A DNA stretch of 64,000 nucleotides from JAGVSZ01 sp963747775 (GCA_963747775.1 CAVVGT010000001.1:429641-493640), one strand, 5' to 3'. Counted from the stretch's first letter, positions 37,651-46,419 are shown. Numbers and translations: made by a program. The notes: generated by a model not told the origin, from the letters alone.

Positions 37651-37848
37651 GGTTGTCTGGGTTTCCGGGACCTGCGGCCCGAAGGTACCTCAGTTTCGCC
37701 AACCGTTCGGCCGCCGCGTTGGCCCGCCGGCGGCGGGCCGATTCAGCAGGTCCGCGCCAGCCCGCGCGGGAAAACCCTCTCCGCGCGTTGAGAGTAGTCT
37801 CCGGGGTAACTAGCGCTGCAGTCCGCAGCGATCGCGAAGGGAAGCACT

Positions 37849-38430
37849 ATGCAATGGTGGGGCTATAGCAAGGAGCACGGCTGGGTCGTGCTCGATCGAA
37901 GCATTTCGGCCAATCGGCCCGGCGTCAAAGGCGACCTCCTGTTTTTCCGCTGCCGGGATTCCACGACGTATCTCGCGAAGCGGGCGAGCTGGGAGGTGCC
38001 GGCCTACACGTTCGCGAAGAACTACCTGCGGGGACTCTCGCCCGAGGACTCGGCCCGGGAGACGGCGGAGCTCGAGGCGCTGGAGTCGCGCTGGCCGGAG
38101 TTCGAGCTGGAGATCGGGCGTCAGCAGCAGGAGGCCGCGGCGCGCGCCGAGGCGGTCCGGCTGGAGGCGGAGCAGCGGCAGCGGCAACGCGAGCTCGAGG
38201 AGCACCGGGACGACGCGATCGCGAAGCATCGCGGGTACCTGCAGCGCCTGGGGCTCCCGAATGGCGGCATCGCCGAGGCGTCGCCCACGAAATCCCGCCG
38301 CGCGTTGAAGTGCGCCGCCTGCGGGAAGACCATCGACCGGGCGCTCGGCGTGCAATGCGTGACCTGCGTGGAGCTCGTCTGCGGGTCGTGCGGCGCCTGC
38401 GGTTGCGGGAGCAAGCCCAAGCCGGCGTAA
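37849..38430 (+). CDS. hypothetical protein with coiled coil and C-terminal zinc ribbon
   Basis: 193 residues. The N-terminal ~80 residues (MQWWGYSKEHGWVVLDR, GDLLFFRCRDSTTY) look like a small beta domain. Residues ~85-125 are a charged coiled coil rich in Glu, Gln and Arg. The C-terminus carries CAACGKTIDRALGVQCVTC and CGSCGACGCG, a multi-Cys zinc-binding module. I do not know the family. It lies 20 bases before the alpha/beta hydrolase gene on the same strand. Confidence 0.7.
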   Translation: MQWWGYSKEHGWVVLDRSISANRPGVKGDLLFFRCRDSTTYLAKRASWEVPAYTFAKNYLRGLSPEDSARETAELEALESRWPEFELEIGRQQQEAAARAEAVRLEAEQRQRQRELEEHRDDAIAKHRGYLQRLGLPNGGIAEASPTKSRRALKCAACGKTIDRALGVQCVTCVELVCGSCGACGCGSKPKPA

Positions 38431-38450
38431 TTCCGCGGGCCCGCCGTCGC

Positions 38451-39254
38451 GTGTCTGTCGAGATGTTCGTCCGCAGCGCCGGCAGCGGGATGCCGGAACT
38501 GGTGCTGGTGCACGGCTTTGCGTGCGACCACACCGACTGGGCGGCCCAGATCGACGAGTTCGGCACCACGCAGGCCGTGCTCGCCTGCGACCTGCGCGGT
38601 CACGGGCGGACGCCGGGCGACCCGGCCGACTGCTCGATCGAGACGCTGGGCGCCGACGTCGCGCGGCTCGTCGTCCAGCGCGACTTGAAGGAAGCGATCC
38701 TCGTCGGCCACAGCCTGGGCTGTCGCGTCGTGCTCGAGGCGTATGGCGGCGCAGCGGACCGCATCGCTGGGGCCGTGCTGATCGACGGCAGCCGGCTCGG
38801 CACCGGCGACCCCGCGCAGGCCGAGGAGGCGATGCGCGCGGCGATCGACTTCGTCGGATTTCCCGCGTTCGCGGATGCGCTCTTCAGCGGGATGTTCTTC
38901 CGCCCCGGCGCCGACGCCACGCGCATCGTGGCGCGCGCGAAAGGCCTGCCGGCCGAGATCGGCGCGGCGCTCTTTCCCCGGATGGCGCGGTGGGACGCCG
39001 CGCGCATGGACGCGGCGCTCGACGCGATGCGCGTGCCGCTGATGGTGATTCAATCGACCACCCTGAACGCCGACCGCAAGCGCGTACCGCTCAAGGAAGG
39101 CGAGACGACGCCCTGGCTCGACCTGGTGCGCAAGCGCGTGCCGACCGCGCGCATCGAGGGCATCGGCGGCGTCGGGCATTTCCCGCAGATCGAGGTTCCC
39201 GAGCGCGTCAATGCGCTGCTCGCCGATTTCGTCGGCTCGCTCGCGGAGTTCTGA
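38451..39254 (+). CDS. alpha/beta hydrolase
   Basis: About 267 residues from GTG 38451 (ATG 38463 is an alternative; neither has a strong ribosome site). LVLVHGFACDHTDW is the oxyanion region, VGHSLGCRV gives the nucleophile Ser, and GVGHFPQIEVPERVN gives the catalytic His; the acid is in the following-strand region near VIQSTTLNADR. The substrate is unknown; the fold covers esterases, C-C hydrolases and haloperoxidase-like enzymes. Confidence 0.85.
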   Translation: MSVEMFVRSAGSGMPELVLVHGFACDHTDWAAQIDEFGTTQAVLACDLRGHGRTPGDPADCSIETLGADVARLVVQRDLKEAILVGHSLGCRVVLEAYGGAADRIAGAVLIDGSRLGTGDPAQAEEAMRAAIDFVGFPAFADALFSGMFFRPGADATRIVARAKGLPAEIGAALFPRMARWDAARMDAALDAMRVPLMVIQSTTLNADRKRVPLKEGETTPWLDLVRKRVPTARIEGIGGVGHFPQIEVPERVNALLADFVGSLAEF

Positions 39255-39267
39255 TCCTCGCCTCGGT

Positions 39268-39308
39268 TTGACGGAGGTCAACAGGCCGGTCTCGCGGGGG
39301 CCTAGGCT
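39268..39308 (+). promoter_or_regulatory. FNR/ANR-type promoter upstream of small acidic protein
   Basis: TTGACGGAGGTCAA (39268-39281) is a perfect TTGAC/GTCAA dyad of the FNR/CRP family. A TAGGCT -10-like box lies at 39303-39308, giving about -41.5 spacing. The gene begins at 39328. Confidence 0.6.
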
Positions 39309-39327
39309 GGCTTCGAGGAGCATAGCG

Positions 39328-39609
39328 ATGACACCGAAGATGCCGGAAACCTCCGCCAACGACGACCGCGCGCGCATCATCGAGCGGCCCGACGGCTTCT
39401 ACTGGCAGTCGCAAGAGGACGACAAGGAGTACGGCCCGTATCCGACCCTCGTGGCTGCGGTCGCCGATTTGCAGGCCGCCGCGGAGACGGGCTACGAGCC
39501 GGGCGAGTCGCTCGCGGAGGCCGAGTCCGAGATCGGCATCGCCGACTGGATCGACGCGGAGACCGGTGCGCCGGCCGAGGAATCGGTGCCGCGCATCGAA
39601 GACCACTGA
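39328..39609 (+). CDS. small acidic hypothetical protein
   Basis: 93 residues, strongly acidic. ARIIERPDGFYWQSQEDDKEYGPYPTLVAAVADLQAA looks like a small DUF with a WQ...E..GPY motif often seen in short proteobacterial proteins of unknown function. A GAGGAG ribosome site precedes ATG 39328. An FNR-type promoter lies immediately upstream, so it is probably induced at low oxygen. Confidence 0.7.
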   Translation: MTPKMPETSANDDRARIIERPDGFYWQSQEDDKEYGPYPTLVAAVADLQAAAETGYEPGESLAEAESEIGIADWIDAETGAPAEESVPRIEDH

Positions 39610-39630
39610 GTCGGCGGGCGGCGTCGTCGC

Positions 39631-39660
39631 TTGACGAAGCTCAACGCGCTGCGCGTTGAG
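39631..39660. promoter_or_regulatory. FNR-like half-conserved box and 9-bp inverted repeat
   Basis: TTGACGAAGCTCAA (39631-39644) resembles the FNR-type boxes elsewhere in the window. It overlaps a perfect inverted repeat CTCAACGCG / CGCGTTGAG (39640-39660). It could be an operator, or a terminator-like hairpin after the 39328 gene; it lies ~170 bases before the next gene. Confidence 0.35.
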
Positions 39661-39832
39661 CGGAGGCACAGCGCCACGCCGATCGGGCGAGTTCACCTTG
39701 AACGCCGCCGGCAGCGGCGGTCGCGACGCCGCGGAAGCCGTCGGAACTACCCCAGCGCGCCGTTTTCGGGAACCGCGCACCCCATTGGCTCGGTCTAATT
39801 CAGTGGCCGTTGGACATCAGAGGAGGGTAGCC

Positions 39833-40006
39833 ATGCCGACTTACGCGTATCGCTGCGAGCAGTGCGGGCACACGTTCGAGCGGCAGGAACACGTGTCGGA
39901 GCATGCGGGGCACCAGACGAACCCGATCCCGTGCCCGAAGTGCGGCCACACGCGGACGACGCCCGTGATATCGGGGTTCTTCGCCAAGACGAACAAGAAG
40001 AGCTGA
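39833..40006 (+). CDS. FmdB-type zinc ribbon protein
   Basis: 57 residues: MPTYAYRCEQCGHTFERQEHVSEH followed by CPKCGHTRTTPVISGFF is the FmdB/CxxC_CxxC_SSSS putative regulatory protein family, with two CxxC knuckles binding zinc. It was first noted beside amidase/formamidase genes; its role is unresolved. A strong AGAGGAGGG ribosome site precedes the ATG. Confidence 0.9.
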   Translation: MPTYAYRCEQCGHTFERQEHVSEHAGHQTNPIPCPKCGHTRTTPVISGFFAKTNKKS

Positions 40007-40042
40007 CGCGGAGGCGCGACGGCGCGGTGGAATAATCCGCGC

Positions 40043-40918
40043 GTGACCGCCGCGCTGGTATCCCGCCTCCGACGCCACGTCGAGACGCTCGCCGGGAAGA
40101 TCGGCGAGCGGCACGTGGGGCGGCCGGCGGCATTGCACGCGGCCGAATCCTTCATTTCCGGCGAGCTCGCGTCGCTGGGGTACGACGTTGCACGCCAGAC
40201 TTACGTGGCGGAGGGCGTCGAGTCGTCGAATCTCGAAGTGGTCATTCCGGGTGGTTCGCGCCCGTCCGAAATCGTGCTCGTCGGGGCGCACTACGACACG
40301 GTGCCGGGGTCGCCGGGGGCGGACGACAACGCGAGCGGCGTGGCCGGAGTAATCGAGATCGCTCGGGCTTTGCGCGATTCGCGGCCGGCGCGGACGGTGA
40401 AGCTCGTCGCGTTCGTGAACGAGGAGCCGCCGTTCTTCTATTTCGGGGAGATGGGGAGCCGGGTGTATGCGCGGGCTGCGCGGGCGCGCGGGGACGACAT
40501 TCGGGTGATGCTGTCGCTCGAGATGCTCGGGTGCTACAGCGATGCCGTTGGGAGCCAGGCGTATCCGCCGTTGTTGGGCTTCTTCTATCCCGAGGCGGGG
40601 AACTTTATCGCTTTCGTTTCGAACTTGCGGTCGCGGCGCACGCTGAGAGAGGTGGTGCGGGCGTTCAAGGGCGGGTCGGATTTTCCGGTGGAGAAGCTCG
40701 CGAGTCCGGGGATCGTGCCGGGGGTGTCGTGGAGCGATCAGCTGAGTTTCTGGAGGGAGGGGTATCCGGGGGTGATGGTGACGGATACGGCGTTCTATCG
40801 GTATCGGCACTATCACAGTGCGACGGATACGCCGGAGCGGATTGATTATGCGAGGATGGGGAAGGTGGTGGAGGGGTTGGGGAGGGCGGTGCTCCGACTC
40901 GCGGAGGGCGGGGACTAG
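40043..40918 (+). CDS. M28 family zinc peptidase
   Basis: 291 residues from GTG 40043. Metal ligands of M28 aminopeptidases are visible: GAHYDTVPGSPGADDNASG (His83 and Asp94/95), FVNEEPPFF (the catalytic Glu pair) and HYHSATDT (C-terminal His). There is no signal peptide, so it is probably cytoplasmic. The 3' end is 7 bases from an IS256-family insertion, which did not disrupt it. Confidence 0.87.
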   Translation: MTAALVSRLRRHVETLAGKIGERHVGRPAALHAAESFISGELASLGYDVARQTYVAEGVESSNLEVVIPGGSRPSEIVLVGAHYDTVPGSPGADDNASGVAGVIEIARALRDSRPARTVKLVAFVNEEPPFFYFGEMGSRVYARAARARGDDIRVMLSLEMLGCYSDAVGSQAYPPLLGFFYPEAGNFIAFVSNLRSRRTLREVVRAFKGGSDFPVEKLASPGIVPGVSWSDQLSFWREGYPGVMVTDTAFYRYRHYHSATDTPERIDYARMGKVVEGLGRAVLRLAEGGD

Positions 40919-40925
40919 GCCAACT

Positions 40926-42338
40926 AAGCCTGTCAGGAGTTTTGTGTGTGAGGCATACCATGGCAACTGAAAGGAACAGGTATGCCAAAGCCAGTCAGGA
41001 AGATGCAGAGAGCCAACGCTGCCGCGCAAGCGGCGGTGTTGCCCAAGATACCGGCGGAGTTGCTTGACCAGTTGGTGACGGGTCCGATGACCGCGGAGGC
41101 GGTCGACGAGGCCTCCCGGGCGTTCAAGAAGGCGCTGATCGAACGCGCCCTGGGCGCCGAGATGAGCCACCACCTGGGCTACGCCGCCGGCACGGAGAAG
41201 CCCGAGGCGGCGACCAACCACCGCAACGGCAAGAGCGGCAAGACGGTTCTGACCGACGACGGGCCGTTGCGCATCGAGGTGCCGCGAGATCGGGAAGGCG
41301 AATTCGAGCCCAAGCTCATCGGCAAGCACGAACGGCGCTTCACCGGCTTTGACGACAAGATCATCGCCATGTACGCCCGCGGGATGACGGTGCGGGAGAT
41401 TCAGGGGTTTCTGGCCGAGATGTACGCCACCGAGGTGACCCCGGAGTTCATCAGCATCGTCACCGACGCGGTGCTCGCGGAAATCACCGCCTGGCAGGCC
41501 CGGCCGCTGGAGCCGATGTACCCGGTGATCTTCTTCGACGCGCTGCGGGTGAAGATCCGGGAGGACAACGTGGTGCGCAACAAGGCAGTCTACCTGGCCC
41601 TGGGCGTGCGGCCCGAGGGCACCCGCGAGATCCTCGGGCTGTGGATCGAGAACACCGAGGGGGCGAAATTCTGGATGAAGGTGTTCAACGACCTGAAGAC
41701 CCGCGGTGTCCAGGACATCCTGATCGCGGTCACCGACGGCCTGAAGGGCATGTCCGAAGCCCTGGCGGTGGTCTATCCGGCCACCACCCTGCAGACCTGC
41801 ATCGTGCACCTGATCCGCAACAGCCTGGACTACGCCACCTGGAAGGAGCGCAGGGCGCTCGCGGCGGCAATCAAGCCAATCTACACGGCCCCGAGCGCGG
41901 AGGCGGCCGAGGCCGAGCTGACGGCCTTCGAGTCCGGGCCATGGGGCCAGAGATTCCCGACCGTCGTGGCCGCCTGGCGGCGCGCCTGGTCGAACGTGAT
42001 TCCGTTCTTCGCGTTTCCGCCGGCGGTGCGGCGGGTGATCTACACGACGAACTGCATCGAGAGCGTGAACGCGCGGTTGAGGAAGATCATCAAGACACGC
42101 GGCCACTTCCCATCCGACGACGCCGCCAGCAAGCTGATCTGGCTGGCGCTTCGCAACATCACTGCCGATTGGAGCCGCGCGGCACACGACTGGAAGAGTG
42201 CAATGAATCAATTCGCAATCCTGTACGCTGATCGCTTCTCGACGAGGGCTGCGTAAAATGATCCGGTTCATCGTCCGGGGGCGCGCCCCCGGACGATGAA
42301 CCCAAACCTGCCTTACACACAGAAATCAGGACACTCCC
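40926..42338 (+). mobile_element. IS256-family insertion sequence (complete)
   Basis: 1413 bp. Imperfect terminal inverted repeats occupy the outer 30 bases of each end; the core 25 bases (40931-40955 and 42309-42333) match at 20 positions. The element is flanked by an exact 8-bp direct repeat GGCCAACT (40918-40925 and 42339-42346), the target duplication size of this family. It carries one intact transposase gene. Intact ends and duplication suggest a recent insertion. Confidence 0.92.
40982..42256 (+). CDS. IS256-family transposase
   Basis: 424 residues, full length for IS256 transposases, which cut and paste DNA with a DDE active site. Visible acidic residues are Asp in IFFDALRVKI, Asp in VTDGLKGM and Glu in TNCIESVNARLRK, each in its usual context. 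The N-terminal region has AFKKALIERALGAEMSHHLGY and NHRNGKSGKTV, typical of this family. The frame is intact, so the element is probably active. Confidence 0.97.
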   Translation: MPKPVRKMQRANAAAQAAVLPKIPAELLDQLVTGPMTAEAVDEASRAFKKALIERALGAEMSHHLGYAAGTEKPEAATNHRNGKSGKTVLTDDGPLRIEVPRDREGEFEPKLIGKHERRFTGFDDKIIAMYARGMTVREIQGFLAEMYATEVTPEFISIVTDAVLAEITAWQARPLEPMYPVIFFDALRVKIREDNVVRNKAVYLALGVRPEGTREILGLWIENTEGAKFWMKVFNDLKTRGVQDILIAVTDGLKGMSEALAVVYPATTLQTCIVHLIRNSLDYATWKERRALAAAIKPIYTAPSAEAAEAELTAFESGPWGQRFPTVVAAWRRAWSNVIPFFAFPPAVRRVIYTTNCIESVNARLRKIIKTRGHFPSDDAASKLIWLALRNITADWSRAAHDWKSAMNQFAILYADRFSTRAA

Positions 42339-42391
42339 GGCCAACTCTCGGTTTCTGACAAGCATTCCCCGTCCGGTGGCTGCACTCGCTG

Positions 42392-42865
42392 ATGCCTCGA
42401 CCGACCACGTGTTCACCCGGTACTTACGTCCTAGTCCTCGAGGGTCCCGCGCGCGCAATCGTTGCGGTAAGCCGGCTAGGCCGGATTGACCTTCGCCCCG
42501 GCCTCTACGCCTACGTCGGCAGTGCCCTCGGCCCGGGCGGCCTCCGAGCACGCATCGCCCGCCACCTCGACCGCACGCGCCCGCTCCACTGGCACATCGA
42601 CTACTTGAAGGGCGCGACGCGCATCGTCGAGGTCTGGTACCTCGCCGATCCCGTACGCCGCGAGCACGCGTGGGCGAAAGCAGTCGGCAGGCTCAGCAAC
42701 GCCTCGATCCCCATGCTGGGATTCGGCTCAAGCGACTGCAACTGTCCCGCGCACCTCTTCTACTTTTCGACCGCCCCCAAGCTCGCGACCTTTACCCGCG
42801 CCCTCGCCCGCACCCGCGGCGCAGGCACGGGCCCTCTCCAGATCTTCCGCCCGCCCAACAACTGA
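42392..42865 (+). CDS. GIY-YIG-like DUF123 protein
   Basis: 157 residues: GTYVLVLEGPA, LRPGLYAYVGSALGPGGLRARIARH and HWHIDYL followed by FGSSDCNCPAHLFYF are the DUF123 pattern, a GIY-YIG-like nuclease-related domain often found near or fused to endonuclease III in archaea and some bacteria. Its role in DNA repair is presumed. It begins ~50 bases after the IS element and converges on the DNA ligase gene. Confidence 0.85.
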   Translation: MPRPTTCSPGTYVLVLEGPARAIVAVSRLGRIDLRPGLYAYVGSALGPGGLRARIARHLDRTRPLHWHIDYLKGATRIVEVWYLADPVRREHAWAKAVGRLSNASIPMLGFGSSDCNCPAHLFYFSTAPKLATFTRALARTRGAGTGPLQIFRPPNN

Positions 42866-43005
42866 CCTACCTCTCGCCCCCAACCGGATACCGCGGCGCC
42901 CCACCGGTACTAGATATATGGAGCAGCGCGATCTGATCAGCAGCCATGGCCAAGCCTCCAGCCGCGGTAGCGCCCACTGCAGGAACTCGGGACGGGCGCG
43001 ATCGC

Positions 43006-44563
43006 TCACGCCGCCGCCCGCGCCATCTGCTCGGCGTAGATCGCGCGCACCGCGTCGATCGTGTCGGCCTCGTCGGCGCGCTTGTCCGGCCGGTAGCGCT
43101 TCACGCGCGCGAAGCGCAGCGCGAGGCCGCCGGGATACTGCGGGCTCGCCTGCACGTCGTTGAACGCGATCTCGACGACCAGCTCCGGCCGCACGTACAC
43201 GGTGTAGCTCGTCGCGCGCGATCTCGCGCGCGAGGAGCTCGCGCGTCTGCCACGCGAGCATCTCGTCGGTCATGCCCTTGAACGTCTTGCCGAGCATCAC
43301 GAACCCGCCGCGCCGGATCGCGCGCGCCGAGGTGCAGGTTGCGACAGCCAGCCCGCGGCGCCGGCCGCTGCCCCACTCGGCCGCGAGCACGACGAGGTCG
43401 AGCGTGTGCGCGCGCTTGACCTTGAGCCAGCTCGCGCCGCGGCTGCCCGCCTCGTACGGCGCGTCGAGCGCCTTCGCCATCACGCCCTCGTGCCCGCGCC
43501 GCGAGCGCGTCCGCGTAGAACGCCTCCGCGTCGGCGGCGTCGCTCGGTGACGAGCCGCGGCACCGACCAGCGCCGGCGGCAGCGCCTCGCCGAGCGCCGC
43601 GAAGCGCTCGCGCGCCGGCCGGTCGAGCAGCGCCTCGCCGTCGCGCCGCAGGACAGTCGAAGAAGAACGCCGACAGCGGCAGCTCGGCGCGCAGCGCGCT
43701 CGACGTCGAGCTTGCGGCCGAAGCGCCGCATCGTGACCTGGAACGGCAGCGGCGCGCCGCCCGGCCGAGCGCGATCGCCTCGCCGTCGAGGATCAGCTCG
43801 CGCGCCGGCAGCGCGCGCACCGCCTCGACGATCTCCGGCACCGCGGCGGTGACGTCGTTCAGGCTGCGCGTGTACACCCGCACCTCGTCGCCCGCCTTGT
43901 GCACCTGGACGCGCGCGCCGTCGAGCTTCCACTCGAGCGCCGCCGCGCCGAGCCGCGCGAGCGCATCGCCGACGTCCTCCGCCGGTTGCGCGAGCATCGG
44001 CTGCACCGGCTGCAGCGGCCGGATCGAGAACCGCGCGAGCCCTGCCGCGCCCTCGGCGAGCGCGGCGCGCGCCACCGCGCCGAGGTCGCCGGCGAGCATC
44101 GCGGCGCGCCGCACCGCGCCCACCGGCACGCCCGCCGCGCGGCGATCGCCTCGACCATCACCCCTTCGAGCGCGCCCTGGCGCAGCTCGCCGAGCAGCAG
44201 CCGCACGAGGAAGTCCTGCTCCTCGCGCGTGGCGCGGGCGAAAAGCTCGCCGAGCAGCCGCGCGCGCTCGCCCGCCGCGCCCTTGCCGCGCGTCGCTGCG
44301 ACGCGCGCGAGCGCCGCGTCGACTTCGGCGAGCGCGAGGGTAGACGAGGGCGACGCGCTTCCGCCGCGCAGGTCGGTCAAGGTCGCGTAGCCGACCCCGA
44401 GCTTCCCCTGCCGCGTCTCGCCGGAGAGGAACGCCACGGCGATCGCGATCTCGTCGGGCCCCGCCGCGCGCAGGCACGCCGCGATCGCGTCGCGCTTCGC
44501 GAGGCGGCTGCCCGTCCCCGCGGCACGGCGGGAGGCATCGACCACGCTGGTCAGCTGCATCAT
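43006..44563 (-). CDS. ATP-dependent DNA ligase, frameshifted
   Basis: Joined frames give about 510 residues: an N-terminal helical domain (MMQLTSVVDASRRAAGTGSR, LSGETRQGKLGVGYATL), the adenylation motif EWKLDGARVQVH (Lys nucleophile), RSLNDVTAAVPEIVEA, LDGEAIAL, the ligase motifs GRGHEGVMAKALDAPYEAG and SWLKVKR, and a C-terminal OB fold (GLALRFARVKRYRPDK). This is the archaeal-like LigB/Lig1 type, accessory to NAD ligase in bacteria. More than ten surplus bases break the frame between about 43215 and 44150, nearly all at third codon positions; one (GACT) reads GAC or GAT. GAGG lies before ATG 44563. Confidence 0.86.
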
Positions 44564-44628
44564 GAGGGGCACCTCGCATGCACCGGGTCGGCGAGAATCT
44601 ACGCCATGGCGCGCCGCAAGCGAATCCC

Positions 44629-44835
44629 GTGATCGAGATCGACGGTGCGTACGGCGAGGGCGGTGGTCAGCTGAATCTGATGCGCCAGTACCGGCCGTGC
44701 TACCGCGCTGAAGAGTATCCCGAGCTCGACCGAGGAATCACGCGCGACGAGTACGAGGCGGCACTGGCGGCCGCGGAACGGCACGGCATTATGCGGCTCG
44801 ATCACCGCGTCCAACGGCTGCAGCACGCACTCTGA
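44629..44835 (+). pseudogene. chimeric remnant: RtcA N-terminus joined to radical-SAM C-terminus
   Basis: The frame from GTG 44629 reads VIEIDGAYGEGGGQL, the diagnostic N-terminus of RNA 3'-phosphate cyclase RtcA. It passes directly into NLMRQYRPCYRAEEYPELD and TRDEYEAALAAAERHGIMRLD, which resembles the C-terminal end of PflA-like radical SAM proteins. Sixty-eight codons remain in all; both parents must have lost several hundred codons. It looks like an internal deletion that fused the ends of two neighbouring genes, or an assembly join. It overlaps nothing and lies between the ligase (divergent) and the SAM synthetase (convergent). Confidence 0.7.
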
Positions 44836-44838
44836 ACT

Positions 44839-46044
44839 TCACCACACCGGACACTGGCCCGCGAGCACGTTCGTCCACAGGCCGTGAATGCCGCCCAGCT
44901 CGTCCTGCGCAACGGTCTCGATTCTCGCGCGCAGGCTGGCAAGCGCCGCCGGGTCGGCGAGGCGCAGCTTCACGTCGAACACCTGCGGCGTGTCGATGGG
45001 CTGGCCGATCTGGCTGAGCAAATAGCAGTGCGCTTCGGTCACGCCGGGCACGCCCTCGACGACAACCTGCGCGATCCGGTTCGCCATCAGGTTGTAGAGC
45101 TTCCCGACGTGCGTCACCGGGTTCTTGCCGGCGGCCGCCTCGAGGCTCATCGGCCGGTAGGGGGTGATGAGTCCGTTCACGCGGTTGCCGCGCCCGACCT
45201 GGCCGTCGTCGCCGCCCTCCGCGGACGTGCCGGTCACGGTGAGGTAGACGCTCTCCGCGCTCTCGCCGTCGGCCGTATTCACGTCGGCTTCGACCGCGGG
45301 CGTCCCGGCGGCTTCGCGCGCGGCCTCCAGCGCGAGCGCACGAACGCGCGCCTTCGCGGCGAAGTAATCGGCGAGGTCGCGCACGTGCCGGCCCACCATC
45401 GCGCAGGCGACCGTGATCCGCAGCGCCGCGCCGGTGCGCGCGCCCATCACCTTCACGTCCGGACCGATCTCGGGACGGGCGGCCCGCGTCGCCGGCGCGT
45501 TCAGTCGCCGCTCGACGGCGAGCACGGCGCGCTCGAGCGGATCGAGCGGCGCGAAGCCGACGCCGAACGAGGTGTCGTTTGCGAGCGCGACGCCCGCGGC
45601 GCGCTGCCGCTCGAAGAGCGCGACGAGGTCGGGCGAGCTCGGCCGGATCAGGGTGTGGATGCGCACGTGCCGCTCGGGATCGAGCGCGGGCAGGTGCGCG
45701 CGCAGCCACGCGCGGCTCGACTCGACGGCCAGCGCCTCGATCGGCACCGTCACGCCGCGCGCGGCGCGCGTCGCGCGGCCGGCGATGTAGATCTCGATCG
45801 GCTCGAGCACCTCGCCGCCGCCGAACGCGGGCCGCGCCGCGCCGCCCCAGAGCAGCGCCTTGTCGACGTTGTGATGGAGAATCAGCCCGAAGCGCTCGAT
45901 GTAGAAGCGGCAGAGGGCATGGCTCAGCTCCTCGGTCAGCGCGTCGCAGATCGTGTCCGGATGGCCGACCCCCTTGCGCTCGACGATCTCGAACGGCGCG
46001 GTGGCGGGCGACGGCGACTCGAGCAGGCTGAGCTGGACTCGCAT
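44839..46044 (-). CDS. mat: archaeal-type S-adenosylmethionine synthetase
   Basis: About 401 residues. ERKGVGHPDTICDAL, NVDKALLWGG, HTLIRPSSPDLVALF, NDTSFGVGFAPLDPLERAV, DVKVMGARTG and NPVTHVGKLYNLMAN are the conserved blocks of the archaeal AdoMet synthetase family (distinct from bacterial MetK), with the GDDGQVGRGNRVNGLITP substrate loop. It forms SAM from methionine and ATP. ATG 46044 is preferred over GTG 46056 because of ribosome-site spacing. Bacteria with this enzyme normally also have MetK, so it is probably an accessory enzyme for special conditions. Confidence 0.88.
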   Translation of the reverse strand: MRVQLSLLESPSPATAPFEIVERKGVGHPDTICDALTEELSHALCRFYIERFGLILHHNVDKALLWGGAARPAFGGGEVLEPIEIYIAGRATRAARGVTVPIEALAVESSRAWLRAHLPALDPERHVRIHTLIRPSSPDLVALFERQRAAGVALANDTSFGVGFAPLDPLERAVLAVERRLNAPATRAARPEIGPDVKVMGARTGAALRITVACAMVGRHVRDLADYFAAKARVRALALEAAREAAGTPAVEADVNTADGESAESVYLTVTGTSAEGGDDGQVGRGNRVNGLITPYRPMSLEAAAGKNPVTHVGKLYNLMANRIAQVVVEGVPGVTEAHCYLLSQIGQPIDTPQVFDVKLRLADPAALASLRARIETVAQDELGGIHGLWTNVLAGQCPVW

Positions 46045-46102
46045 GGCAGGCGACACTTCCGGTCAAGCGTGCACCCGCCGTCGCGGCGGGGCTGGACTGC
46101 GG

Positions 46103-46360
46103 TCAATGGCGCGTGATGCCGTCGCCGCTCACCGCACTGCCAGGGCCGACCAGGCCGGCGAGCTCCCACTCGCCGGACCCGCCGTCGTGACGCAGGATGA
46201 ACTGCCGCCCGTCGTCGACGCGCACCTTGAAATAGCGATGTGCGGGATGCAGCCAGCGGTCGACGAGCTCGCGCACCTCGAAGCGCCGCTCGCCCAGCGT
46301 GAACGCCCGCGGCTCCTGCTCGCCCCGGTACCCGGCATAGCATTCGACGGCGATGCGCAT
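46103..46360 (-). CDS. small conserved hypothetical protein
   Basis: 85 residues: MRIAVECYAGYRGEQEPRAFTLGERRFEV, then DRWLHPAHRYFKVRVDDGRQFILRHD and GEWEL. I recognise this as a small conserved proteobacterial protein of unknown function, probably a compact beta barrel. It is divergent from the RNase Z-like gene and 58 bases upstream of the SAM synthetase gene on the same strand, so the two may share a transcript. Confidence 0.78.
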   Translation of the reverse strand: MRIAVECYAGYRGEQEPRAFTLGERRFEVRELVDRWLHPAHRYFKVRVDDGRQFILRHDGGSGEWELAGLVGPGSAVSGDGITRH

Positions 46361-46419
46361 GCGTACATAATAGTCCTGATTGTCGTCCCGTTCCGCCGCC
46401 CGCCCCGGCCCGCTTCGCG

